Notes under the pieces: generated by a model
The model's input: only the letters and a program-made list of their open reading frames with translations
What the model was told of the DNA's origin: nothing
The model's database searches: none
Program-made: the position numbers and the translations under genes
Source of the DNA: an uncultured Eubacteriales bacterium
Lineage (GTDB): Bacteria > Bacillota > Clostridia > Oscillospirales > Acutalibacteraceae
Length of the DNA: 64,000 bases
Direction: 5' to 3'
NCBI GenBank assembly: GCA_934692675.1
Contig: CAKUUD010000001.1
Location: 186,001 to 250,000 of the forward strand
In this document: one piece after another, positions 26,207-34,030 of the stretch
Numbering within the stretch: the stretch's first letter is position 1
Layout of the letters: each line of letters starts with the position of its first letter

Positions 26207-27400
26207 TTAGACCACATCACCGTTCTCGGAGAGTTTGTCACGGTCGTCACGCATTGACACGCTTTCTTTCCAAAGGGATATTTTTCGTCCGCTGTGCGTG
26301 CGACTCGCTTTGTAATGAATGTCGTAATCTTTAAGCAACCGCCCGGCGTTGATACTAAGTCTTAGCGACAGAACATTAGGCTTAATATCCAATCCAATAA
26401 GTTTGCTCAATTCAGAAGCCGTCCCGTCCCATCGGCTACTGTCCGAAGAAAGAACAGTCGATACCTTTTCAAGCAGCGGGTCAGGCGGCTCTGTCCAAAC
26501 TTCTGTTTCGCTTTTTTCAAATTCCCATATAAGTTTTTGCGGATTGCGAACAAGGTGTATTCGCTGATCCTGCTGATCTCTGCCGGTAACGTCAAGCGTT
26601 GCGGCATTGGTTGTTCGTTTCTCTTTGCTGAGAACAAAGGCGCCGTCTGCCGCACCGAGCAATCCGTTTGTGCCGGAGATTGTATCAAATTTATCGTCAG
26701 CCTGCTGTTTGCGTGTGTGATGGACGATAAGCATTGTTACCTTGTAGCTGTCGGCAAGCGCTTTCAGCTTTGCGACTACATCGTAATCACTGCCGTAGCT
26801 GTAATCCGCACCACCTGTCTCTCGAACACGCTTTAGCGTATCTATGATAATCAGTCCGGTGTCAGGGTGTTCCTGAATAAAACCTCTTATTTGGTCTTCC
26901 AAGCCGCCGTTTACGGTTTTGCTTTCTGTTGCAAAATACAAGTTGTCCGTTCCGTCAGCGCCGAACATATTATAGAGCCTGCGCTGTAAGCGAGGGTAAT
27001 CATCTTCAAGGGCAAAATAAAGAACGGTTGCATTGCGGACTCTGTAATTCCAAAGCGGAGTTCCAGTGCTGATATGGTAAGCGAGCTGTGCCATCATAAA
27101 ACTCTTTCCTACTTTCGGAGAACCCACGAACAAGTAAGTTCCCTGATAAAGCAGACCGTCTATAAGTGCGGTTTGTGTTTCGAAATCGGTATCATACAGA
27201 GCCGACATTGAAACGGTTTTCAAATATGACGGATCCATTTGTCTCAGCATTTCTCTTTGCATTTCACGAAAACTTTCGTCAAAATCCTTGATATTTTCAT
27301 CGTTATCGTTTATACTAATGTCAGTACATTTTTGGATTGACTGCTCCGTATCTGCGCCAACAGATACATTCGGGGCGGTCATTTCTTTTTTATTCTCCAT
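26207..27400 (-). CDS. RepA-like AAA ATPase
   Basis: A 397-residue RecA-fold ATPase of the AAA_25/RepA helicase-like type. Walker A is FVGSPKVGKSFMMAQLAYH, the YFALEDDYPRLQRRL segment is typical of the family, and Walker B is GLIIIDTLKRVRE. A further conserved HHTRK motif follows. Such proteins support replication of the excised circle of integrative elements. The C-terminal ~90 residues look like a winged-helix DNA-binding domain (TASELSKLIGLDIKPNVLSLRL). The start overlaps the MobC-like gene by 11 bases, with AAAGGAGAGG as ribosome site. Confidence 0.88.
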   Translation of the reverse strand: MENKKEMTAPNVSVGADTEQSIQKCTDISINDNDENIKDFDESFREMQREMLRQMDPSYLKTVSMSALYDTDFETQTALIDGLLYQGTYLFVGSPKVGKSFMMAQLAYHISTGTPLWNYRVRNATVLYFALEDDYPRLQRRLYNMFGADGTDNLYFATESKTVNGGLEDQIRGFIQEHPDTGLIIIDTLKRVRETGGADYSYGSDYDVVAKLKALADSYKVTMLIVHHTRKQQADDKFDTISGTNGLLGAADGAFVLSKEKRTTNAATLDVTGRDQQDQRIHLVRNPQKLIWEFEKSETEVWTEPPDPLLEKVSTVLSSDSSRWDGTASELSKLIGLDIKPNVLSLRLSINAGRLLKDYDIHYKASRTHSGRKISLWKESVSMRDDRDKLSENGDVV

Positions 27401-27725
27401 TGTTATCCTCTCCTTTCAATCCGCCGAGAATATCGGCAATCATTTCTATTACATCAAGCAACTCATCATTTACCTCCCCGCCGGCTTCTATTCGCTGTAA
27501 TTCCGACAGCACATCGGCAAGCTGGTTTCGCAAAGCCTTGAATACTCTCGGATTGCCTTGCACAACTATATCCCTGTGCGTGAGTCGCCTTGTTATATAA
27601 TCCTGCTTAGTTAGTCCTGAAAGCCGTACATAAGTTTCAATTTGTTTGTCCTCCTCCGGCGATACACGAAACGCTACGGTTTTGTTTCTCCAGCGGTTAT
27701 GCTCATCTCTATTTTTAAGTGACAT
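27390..27725 (-). CDS. MobC-like relaxosome accessory protein
   Basis: A 111-residue protein with an N-terminal ribbon-helix-helix (KTVAFRVSPEEDKQIETYVRL) followed by the helical region QDYITRRLTHRDIVV seen in MobC-like mobilization proteins. It should bind oriT DNA and help the relaxase. The C-terminus is acidic. It lies one base after the integrase stop in the same direction and overlaps the RepA-like ATPase. Confidence 0.78.
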   Translation of the reverse strand: MSLKNRDEHNRWRNKTVAFRVSPEEDKQIETYVRLSGLTKQDYITRRLTHRDIVVQGNPRVFKALRNQLADVLSELQRIEAGGEVNDELLDVIEMIADILGGLKGEDNNGE

Positions 27726-27726
27726 T

Positions 27727-28800
27727 TTACTCGCCCCTTTCCATATCTAACTTATCCGCCATTTCAGCCTGCTTTGATGGGAACAAATGTGCATAGTTGT
27801 AAGTTATATCAATGCTTTCATGTCCCACACGGTCTGCAATAGCCGTCGCAGAGAATCCCATATCAATCAGCAAACTAACGTGGCTGTGGCGGATATCGTG
27901 AATACGGATTCTTTTTACGCCTGCTTCTTTTGCGCCTCTGTCCATTTCTCTGTGCAGATAGCTTTTTGTAATTGGAAACACTCTGTCCTCCAACCCCACA
28001 TCGTAAAGCATTTTCAGATAATCCTGCATTTCATCACAAAGGAACTTTGGCAACTGAATTGTGCGGTTACTTTTCTCTGTTTTCGGTGAAGTGATTATAT
28101 CTCTGCCGTTTAAGTGCTGAAACGATTTATTAATTGTTACCGTTCGCTTTTCAAAATCGAAATCAGCAGAAGTAAGAGCTAACAGCTCGCCCTCACGAAT
28201 ACCCGTCCAATAGAGCATTTCAAACGCATAGTATGACATCGGCTTATCCATCATTGCATCAGCAAACTTCAAATATTCCTCTTTAGTCCAGAAAAGCATT
28301 TCACGATTTTTCTTTTTACCCATGCTGCCCGCCTTTTGACGAGGGTTTTCTTTCAGGTTGTAGTACCTGACAGCATGGTTGAATATCGCAGACAGCTGAT
28401 TGTGTATTGTTTTCAAATATACGGGAGAATACGGTTTGCCGTTATCGTCCTTATAATTGATAAGCTCATTTTGCCAAGTAATTATTTGTTGTGCGGTTAT
28501 GTTGCACATTTTCAGCTTACCGAAATATGGAATAAGCTTTTTATCAATAATATGTTTCTTGGTTTCCCAAGTGTTTTCTTTAAGTCGAGTCTGCATATCT
28601 TCGGAGTAATGTTCAACAAAACTCTTGAAATTCATATCCAAATCTCCGCCAAGCTTATTAAGTTGTTCTCTTTCCCACGCCTGAGCCTCACGTTTTGTTT
28701 TGAATCCTCGTTTTTGTGATTGCTTTCGTTCGCCATTCCAATCGGTATAGCGATAGATAACACGCCAAGTATTTGTTTTTTCTTCCTTATAAACAGCCAT
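27727..28800 (-). CDS. int: Tyrosine-recombinase integrase
   Basis: A 357-residue phage-type integrase. It starts with an AP2-like arm-binding domain (YKEEKTNTWRVIYRYTDWNG) and a SAM-like core-binding domain around residues 55-155. The catalytic domain has Arg in WTGIREGELLAL, H-x-x-R in HDIRHSHVSLL, a second His in VGHESIDITYNYAHL and the Tyr nucleophile in the same segment. The start at 28800 has AAAGGATG upstream; thirteen earlier codons overlap the Xis gene. It should recombine the 14-bp core at guaA, using the GTTGCCA arm repeats at both ends. Confidence 0.95.
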   Translation of the reverse strand: MAVYKEEKTNTWRVIYRYTDWNGERKQSQKRGFKTKREAQAWEREQLNKLGGDLDMNFKSFVEHYSEDMQTRLKENTWETKKHIIDKKLIPYFGKLKMCNITAQQIITWQNELINYKDDNGKPYSPVYLKTIHNQLSAIFNHAVRYYNLKENPRQKAGSMGKKKNREMLFWTKEEYLKFADAMMDKPMSYYAFEMLYWTGIREGELLALTSADFDFEKRTVTINKSFQHLNGRDIITSPKTEKSNRTIQLPKFLCDEMQDYLKMLYDVGLEDRVFPITKSYLHREMDRGAKEAGVKRIRIHDIRHSHVSLLIDMGFSATAIADRVGHESIDITYNYAHLFPSKQAEMADKLDMERGE

Positions 28801-28805
28801 TGATA

Positions 28806-29000
28806 TCACATCCTTTCTTTTTCGGCTGTACCATAACAAACTCTTTCTAAAAAATACTGTTTGTTTACTCGTCCTGAAATAGTTATAAAGCCTTGTGCTT
28901 TTAACTCTTCGTTAAGCTGCTGCACGATTTTATAGGCATAAGATTTTGAAATACCTAATTCGTCGGCAACATCTTGTACTTTCATAAATGTTGTACTCAT
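28806..29000 (-). CDS. Small HTH protein, probable excisionase or regulator
   Basis: A 64-residue protein with a MerR/Xis-type winged HTH (MKVQDVADELGISKSYAYKIVQQLNEEL). It sits five bases upstream of the integrase and under the same promoter, so excisionase is the likely role. The ATG at 29000 has AAGGAGG at the right distance; an earlier in-frame codon (29018) does not. Confidence 0.8.
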   Translation of the reverse strand: MSTTFMKVQDVADELGISKSYAYKIVQQLNEELKAQGFITISGRVNKQYFLERVCYGTAEKERM

Positions 29001-29152
29001 ACTGAAACCTCCTTTCAATTCTTGTTAGTTTGTTTATTTAGTGTCGGAGAACTTTCTGACCGCATTCCGATTTGCCCGAGCGGATACACCATTACCGTGA
29101 TGTATGACGGTTATTCAATTTTCGCAAACAGCTTAACGCTATTTGCTTAATG

Positions 29153-29181
29153 ATTATACTAAACATATTCCGTTATGTCAA
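29153..29181 (-). promoter_or_regulatory. Promoter for the xis-int-mob operon
   Basis: On the minus strand TTGACA (29176-29181) and TATAAT (29153-29158) are separated by exactly 17 bases, a consensus sigma-A promoter. A 14-bp motif (TATACTAAACATAT, 29155-29168) overlaps its -10 box and is repeated at 29230-29243, suggesting an operator for the divergent regulator. Confidence 0.85.
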
Positions 29182-29223
29182 GTGGCTTTCGCAAAAATAT
29201 TAAACTTTTTTGTTTTATGTTGC

Positions 29224-29253
29224 TTGACATATACTAAACATATATGATATACT
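29224..29253 (+). promoter_or_regulatory. Promoter of the divergent HTH regulator, with operator
   Basis: TTGACA (29224-29229) and TATACT (29248-29253) are separated by 18 bases. The second copy of TATACTAAACATAT (29230-29243) lies in the spacer. CTTGACATA here mirrors TATGTCAAG at 29174-29182, so both promoters face outward around a common control region. Confidence 0.8.
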
Positions 29254-29286
29254 GATTGCATATTACATAAGTAAGGAGCGTATTTT

Positions 29287-29817
29287 ATGGCAATCGGAGA
29301 GAGAATAAGATTCTTTCGTAATCTTTGCGGAATGACACAGAAATATTTAGGACAGGTGGTCGGATTTCCTGAAAAGACCGCTGACATTCGTATGGCACAG
29401 TATGAATCCGGAAGTAGAACGCCTAAGGCTGATTTAACAAATAAACTTGCAGAGGTTTTCGATATATCTCCGCAGGCGCTTTCTGTTCCTGACATTGACA
29501 GTTACATAGGGTTAATGCACACCTTGTTTACATTAGAGGACAGATACGGATTGACAATATTAAAGACTGAAAACGGTGTTTCAATGTATGCAGACCCTAA
29601 AAAAGGAACAGATGCTGCCGAGCTTTCAGAAATGCTCGCTGCGTGGGCTGAACAATCCGAGAAATATCATAACGGCGACATTAACCGTGACGAATATGAC
29701 AAGTGGCGCTACAATTATCCGAAGTATGATGAAACTTCCGGTTTTGTAAAAATACCGTCACAGAATTTCAGCGATGCTATGGTTGAGTCTTTCAAAGACA
29801 GACTGAAAGATATGTGA
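29287..29817 (+). CDS. Cro/CI-type HTH transcriptional regulator of the mobile element
   Basis: A 176-residue protein. Residues 1-70 form an HTH_3 domain (GERIRFFRNLCGMTQKYLGQVVG, then YESGSRTPKADLTNKLAEVFDISPQAL). The C-terminal ~100 residues are a domain often attached to this HTH in clostridial elements, with no known catalytic motif. It is divergent from xis-int and probably represses the 14-bp operator repeats in the shared promoter region, controlling excision. Confidence 0.88.
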   Translation: MAIGERIRFFRNLCGMTQKYLGQVVGFPEKTADIRMAQYESGSRTPKADLTNKLAEVFDISPQALSVPDIDSYIGLMHTLFTLEDRYGLTILKTENGVSMYADPKKGTDAAELSEMLAAWAEQSEKYHNGDINRDEYDKWRYNYPKYDETSGFVKIPSQNFSDAMVESFKDRLKDM

Positions 29818-29826
29818 GGTAAGATA

Positions 29827-30399
29827 ATGGATTGGAAAAGAAACTTTTTAGAATCTTCTTTATTGCGCCGGTCAACAAATAAGAACAACCCAAATGAGGT
29901 GCAAGCAAAATGCGTTGATTTGGCATACTCAGATATGATGACGGCAGGTCGTTATTACAGCGCTTCTTTTCTGAATGACAAAAAGAAAATTTGCTCTGCT
30001 ACAAACAGCGCCATTACTGAATCAAATTTTGTGTTTTCAAGAAAAATTATTGAAGATATTTCGTTGTTGTTTTGCGATAATACTATAGGCAATGGCAACC
30101 GTTATGCAACCGGGTTTGGGCTTGCTCAAAAACTTATAAATATGACTTTCAAATATCTATATGTTTTTAGTGATTTGATATTTATAGACAAACCTATTCC
30201 TGATTTTTCATCGTGTGACTGCCCACTTGATAGCATAATTTTAAATGGTATTCCATATAACAAAACTGTGTGGAGTAAATTCACCAAAGCTGATTATATT
30301 AAATGTCAAAATAAAATATCCGATTTACTAAAATCAATGACACTTGATGATGAATTAAAATCATTAGGTAATATGGCTTATGACTTTTTAAATTGGTAA
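29827..30399 (+). CDS. Hypothetical protein of the mobile element
   Basis: A 190-residue protein, nine bases after the regulator gene and probably co-transcribed. It begins MDWKRNFLESSLLRRS and is rich in aromatic residues with a central helix pair (FSRKIIEDISLLF and TGFGLAQKLINMTFKYLYVFSDLIF). No signal peptide and no motif that I recognise. Codon use is more AT-rich than the backbone genes, so it may be cargo acquired separately. Confidence 0.7.
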   Translation: MDWKRNFLESSLLRRSTNKNNPNEVQAKCVDLAYSDMMTAGRYYSASFLNDKKKICSATNSAITESNFVFSRKIIEDISLLFCDNTIGNGNRYATGFGLAQKLINMTFKYLYVFSDLIFIDKPIPDFSSCDCPLDSIILNGIPYNKTVWSKFTKADYIKCQNKISDLLKSMTLDDELKSLGNMAYDFLNW

Positions 30400-30413
30400 A
30401 AATAAAAAACAAA

Positions 30414-30452
30414 AAAGAGCTATCAGACTTTCAAAAAATCTGATAGCTCTTT
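30414..30452 (+). terminator. Terminator after the element's regulator operon
   Basis: A perfect 14-bp stem (AAAGAGCTATCAGA paired with TCTGATAGCTCTTT) with an 11-base loop is followed by ACTTTTAC. It resembles the stem at 17835-17869 but differs in several positions. Confidence 0.85.
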
Positions 30453-30475
30453 ACTTTTACAATAATTCAAATTAT

Positions 30476-30493
30476 GTTGCCATTTTGTTGCCA
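30476..30493. repeat. Integrase arm-site-like repeat, right end
   Basis: GTTGCCATTTTGTTGCCA, matching 18106-18123 at 15 of 18 positions and in the same direction, 59 bases inside the guaA-proximal att core. Confidence 0.6.
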
Positions 30494-30551
30494 AAAAGCA
30501 TATACAATCGGCAAAAGCCCAGTAAAATAAGGCTTTTTTCACGGGTGTGAA

Positions 30552-30565
30552 ATTATTCCCACTCG
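30552..30565. repeat. att direct repeat inside guaA 3' end
   Basis: ATTATTCCCACTCG spans the guaA stop and the codons for its final E-W-E residues. Identical to 17992-18005. Confidence 0.88.
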
Positions 30566-32103
30566 ATTGTTGCAGGGGGCTTTGAAGTGATATCATAAAC
30601 TATTCTGTTTATTCCGGGAACTTTGTTAACTATTTCAGTTGAAATTTTTTCCAATAAATCATAGGGAAGTGTTGAAAATTTTGCAGTCATAAAATCTGAA
30701 GTATTCACAGCTCGAAGAGCGAGAGTATACTCATAACTTCTTCCGTCGCCCATTACTCCTACACTTTTAGTGTTGGTTAAAACCGCAAAATATTGATTTG
30801 GCATGTGTTCAAGTCCGTAGGATTCAATTTCTTTTCTCATTATTGCGTCTGAATTTTTTAATATGTCGAGCTTTTCCTGAGTAATTTCTCCGATTATGCG
30901 AATGGCAAGTCCCGGTCCGGGGAAAGGCTGCCTATTTACGAGTTCTTGTGGAATACCAAGCTCATATCCGACTTTTCTTACTTCGTCCTTAAAGAGATCT
31001 CTTAGCGGTTCAATTATCCCTGAAAAGCTTATGTTTGTGGGCAATCCACCTACATTGTGGTGGCTTTTTATCACCTCGGCATTTTCGGTTCCACTTTCTA
31101 TTACGTCGGGGTATATTGTTCCTTGGCACAAGAAATCTGTATGTCCGATTTTTATTGCTTCTTCCTCAAAAACTCTGATAAATTCTTCGCCGATTAATTT
31201 TCTTTTCGATTCTGGGTCTGAAATTCCTTCCAATTTTTTAAGAAATCTTTCTTGAGCGTTTACTCTTATGAGGTTCATATTAAATTTGTCTTTGAAAGTT
31301 TTTTCTACTTCATCGCCTTCATTTTTTCTTAAAAAGCCGTGGTCTACGAATATGCAAGTAAGTTGATTCCCAATGGCTTTGTGCAATAACGTTGCAGCAA
31401 CCGAGGAATCTACCCCGCCAGAAAGCGCACAAATAGCTTTTTTGCTGCCTATTTTTTGCTTTAGCTCTTTTATTTTTTCTTCTATAAAGGATTCCATTTT
31501 CCAACTGCCACTGCATTCGCATATTTCATAGAGGAAAGTCTTGAGCAAAATATTTCCCTCTACCGTATGATTAACTTCGGGGTGGAATTGAACGCCAAAT
31601 AATTTTTTTTCTTGATTTTCCATGCAAGCAATGGGGCAGTCAGAGCTGTCGGCCGTTATCGCAAATCCTTCAGGCGCTTCAGCAATATAGTCAGAGTGGC
31701 TCATCCAGCAAATGCTTTTTGGAGAAATATTTTTTGTCAGTAAAGATTTTCTTCCAAAATTTACAGTTGTATTGCCGTATTCACTCGTCAAAGTCTTGCG
31801 TACTTGTCCACCAAGGGTATATGCCATAAGTTGAGCACCATAACAAATCCCGAGCACAGGAATCCCTAAATTAAAAATTTTGGAATCACATCTCGGTGCG
31901 TTTTCAAGATAGACGCTATTTGGACCGCCTGAAAGTATTATGCCTTTGTAGCCCAAAGTCTTGATTTCTTCGGGATTTATTTTATAATTTTTCACTTCGC
32001 AAAACACATTAAATTCACGAACTCTACGGGCAATAAGTTGGCTGTATTGACCGCCGAAATCAAGTACTAAAATTTTTTCATCTGATAAAGAAATTTTAAA
32101 CAC
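30553..32103 (-). CDS. guaA: GMP synthase (glutamine-hydrolysing)
   Basis: A 516-residue enzyme that converts XMP to GMP using ATP and glutamine. It has the class I glutamine amidotransferase domain (start KILVLDFGGQYSQLIARRVRE, nucleophile Cys in LGICYGAQLMAY), the ATP-pyrophosphatase P-loop (ALSGGVDSSVAATLL) and the C-terminal dimerisation domain (RQPFPGPGLAIRI, ending KPPATIEWE). The GTG at 32103 is chosen as start: it has AAAGG upstream and gives the usual length. A TTG further up (32154) lies within a hairpin. The last codons are the integration site of the mobile element and are restored by the att repeat, so the enzyme is intact. Confidence 0.96.
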   Translation of the reverse strand: MFKISLSDEKILVLDFGGQYSQLIARRVREFNVFCEVKNYKINPEEIKTLGYKGIILSGGPNSVYLENAPRCDSKIFNLGIPVLGICYGAQLMAYTLGGQVRKTLTSEYGNTTVNFGRKSLLTKNISPKSICWMSHSDYIAEAPEGFAITADSSDCPIACMENQEKKLFGVQFHPEVNHTVEGNILLKTFLYEICECSGSWKMESFIEEKIKELKQKIGSKKAICALSGGVDSSVAATLLHKAIGNQLTCIFVDHGFLRKNEGDEVEKTFKDKFNMNLIRVNAQERFLKKLEGISDPESKRKLIGEEFIRVFEEEAIKIGHTDFLCQGTIYPDVIESGTENAEVIKSHHNVGGLPTNISFSGIIEPLRDLFKDEVRKVGYELGIPQELVNRQPFPGPGLAIRIIGEITQEKLDILKNSDAIMRKEIESYGLEHMPNQYFAVLTNTKSVGVMGDGRSYEYTLALRAVNTSDFMTAKFSTLPYDLLEKISTEIVNKVPGINRIVYDITSKPPATIEWE

Positions 32104-32130
32104 AACCTTTATATTATTATTTATACAAAT

Positions 32131-32166
32131 CGTTTTCTCTTTTTTATTTTTCAAAAGAGAAAACGA
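32131..32166 (-). terminator. Hairpin between glmS and guaA
   Basis: Stem CGTTTTCTCTTTT/AAAAGAGAAAACG with a 9-base AT loop. It lies after the glmS stop on the minus strand. The stronger T-tract is on the other side, so it may also act on the + strand or as an attenuator for guaA. Confidence 0.6.
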
Positions 32167-32178
32167 ATGTTTTTTTAA

Positions 32179-34011
32179 TTATTCTACTGTTACGGATTTA
32201 GCCAAATTTCTCGGTTTATCTATATCGCAACCTCTTAATTTAGCTACATGATACGAAAGCAGTTGCAAAGGAACCACAGCAAGAGAAGGAGCGGTCATTT
32301 CGCAAGAGTTTGGTACACAAATAACGTCATCTGAAATTTGTGAAATTTTTTCAGCATTACTTTCATTTGTAATGGACAAAATTTTTGCGCCCCTTGATTT
32401 CACTTCTCTTATATTGCTTACAGTTTTGTCAAAAAGTTTATCCTGGGTTGCTAATGCAATTACCAAAGTATCTTCGTCAATCAAAGAGATAGTTCCATGC
32501 TTTAATTCTCCGGCGGCATAAGCTTCGGAATGAATATATGAAATTTCTTTTAACTTCAAAGAGCCTTCCATACATACTGCATAATCAAGATTCCTGCCTA
32601 TGAAGAACACTTTTTCGGTATTATAATATTTTTTTGCGATAGTTTCAATTTTATTTTGCAATTCTAAAACAGACGAAATTTGTGAAGGCAATTTTTCTAT
32701 GTCTTTCAAAATTTCATTGTATAAATCTTCAGAAATTTTATTTGATTTTTTTGCCATGTAAAGTGCCACAAGATATAACAAAGAAAGCTGAGTGCTGTAA
32801 GCTTTTGTGGTTGCAACGGCAATTTCAGGGCCGGCCCACGTATAAAGTACATCATCCGATTCGTTAGCGATAGAGCTGCCTACGACATTGACTATTGAAA
32901 GCACTCTTGAACCTCTTGATTTTGCTTCTCGCAGCGCCGCCAATGTGTCTGCGGTTTCACCCGATTGGCTAATTACTATTGTTAAAGTGTTTTCATTAAC
33001 GATAGGGGAGCGGTATCTGAATTCAGACGCAACATCTACTTCAACCGGCTTTTTTAAAAGATTTTCAATAAAATATTTAGCTACGCATCCAACATGGTAT
33101 GCCGAACCACATGCCACGATTGAAATTTTATTTAAATTATTTAAATATTCTTCCGAAAATTCCACATCATCCAAATGAATTCCAGAATCTTTAATTCTTG
33201 GCGATACAGTTGCTTTTATTACTTCCGGTTGTTCCATGATTTCTTTCATCATAAAATGTTCGTAATTATTTTTTTCTGCTGCTGTTACGTTCCAATTTAC
33301 AACTGTGATTTCTTTTTCGGCAGGATTTCCGTTAAAATCAAAAAGTTCAAAATTGTCAGCTTTGATTACTGCGATTTGTTTTTCTTTTAATCTGCATATA
33401 TTTTTTGTTTTTGATAAAACCGCAGGAATATCAGAGGCTATATAGTTTTCTCCTTCACCTACTCCAATTATGAGAGGGCTGTCTTTTTTCGCAGCAAACA
33501 GAGTATCCGGATAATCTGCACAAATAATTCCAAGAGAAAAAGATCCTTCAATGGTATTTACCAATTTTTTTACAGCTTCAAACATATCGCCCTTGTAAAA
33601 ATAATCCAAAAGTTGAACGGCGACTTCGGTATCGGTGTCGGATATAAAGTTGTCAAATCCTTCACTTATGAGCTTTTCCTTCAGTTCCATATAATTCTCG
33701 ATTATACCATTGTGAATAAGAGCAATCTTGCCCGAAGAACTAAGATGTGGGTGAGCATTAATATCCGAAGGATTACCATGAGTTGCCCAACGAGTGTGGC
33801 CTATACCTAAATGGGATGAAATTTTTGATTCACTTGCAAGCAAATCTTCCAGAACTTTAAGTCTGCCTTGTTTTTTTGCAAGTTTAATTTTTCTGTCTGC
33901 ATAAACAGCTATTCCTGAAGAGTCATAGCCACGATACTCAAGCTTTTCGAGCCCTTGAAGCAAAAACGGAACTGCTTCATTTTTACCTATATATCCAACT
34001 ATTCCGCACAT
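32179..34011 (-). CDS. glmS: Glutamine-fructose-6-phosphate aminotransferase (isomerizing)
   Basis: A 610-residue enzyme that makes glucosamine-6-phosphate for cell wall synthesis. The N-terminal nucleophile is Cys2 (MCGIVGYIG) in the Ntn amidotransferase domain with LEYRGYDSSGIA. Two SIS sugar-isomerase domains follow (VACGSAYHVGCVAKYF, later FIGRNLDYAVCMEG), and the protein ends with the conserved NLAKSVTVE. The ATG at 34011 places the catalytic Cys second, as required, and has AAGGAG upstream. The gap to purA is only 19 bases, so there is no room for a glmS ribozyme; expression is probably set by the purine operon promoter. Confidence 0.97.
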   Translation of the reverse strand: MCGIVGYIGKNEAVPFLLQGLEKLEYRGYDSSGIAVYADRKIKLAKKQGRLKVLEDLLASESKISSHLGIGHTRWATHGNPSDINAHPHLSSSGKIALIHNGIIENYMELKEKLISEGFDNFISDTDTEVAVQLLDYFYKGDMFEAVKKLVNTIEGSFSLGIICADYPDTLFAAKKDSPLIIGVGEGENYIASDIPAVLSKTKNICRLKEKQIAVIKADNFELFDFNGNPAEKEITVVNWNVTAAEKNNYEHFMMKEIMEQPEVIKATVSPRIKDSGIHLDDVEFSEEYLNNLNKISIVACGSAYHVGCVAKYFIENLLKKPVEVDVASEFRYRSPIVNENTLTIVISQSGETADTLAALREAKSRGSRVLSIVNVVGSSIANESDDVLYTWAGPEIAVATTKAYSTQLSLLYLVALYMAKKSNKISEDLYNEILKDIEKLPSQISSVLELQNKIETIAKKYYNTEKVFFIGRNLDYAVCMEGSLKLKEISYIHSEAYAAGELKHGTISLIDEDTLVIALATQDKLFDKTVSNIREVKSRGAKILSITNESNAEKISQISDDVICVPNSCEMTAPSLAVVPLQLLSYHVAKLRGCDIDKPRNLAKSVTVE

Positions 34012-34030
34012 AACAAACACTCCTTAAAAA

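Larger units (their letters stand above)
17992..30565. mobile_element. Integrative mobilizable element inserted in the 3' end of guaA, carrying a DpnII-type defence operon
   Basis: About 12.6 kb bounded by an exact 14-bp direct repeat (17992-18005 and 30552-30565) that contains the last codons of guaA. The 3' end of guaA is a known integration hot spot for tyrosine-recombinase islands. Inside are a tyrosine integrase, an Xis-like HTH protein, a divergent Cro/CI-type regulator, a MobC-like protein, a RepA-like ATPase, a MobV relaxase and TnpV. The cargo is a seven-gene restriction/defence operon. No conjugation apparatus is present, so it is mobilizable rather than self-transmissible. The 24.4-29 kb backbone is visibly richer in GC than the host genes. 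Confidence 0.88.

Noticed and set aside
32104..32154. Upstream extension of guaA to a TTG start
   Set aside because: The extension is Asn/Lys-rich, unlike GuaA, and lies in a hairpin after glmS; the GTG at 32103 has a ribosome site and gives the family length.
34012..34030. glmS ribozyme
   Set aside because: Only 19 bases separate purA from glmS, far too little for the ribozyme.
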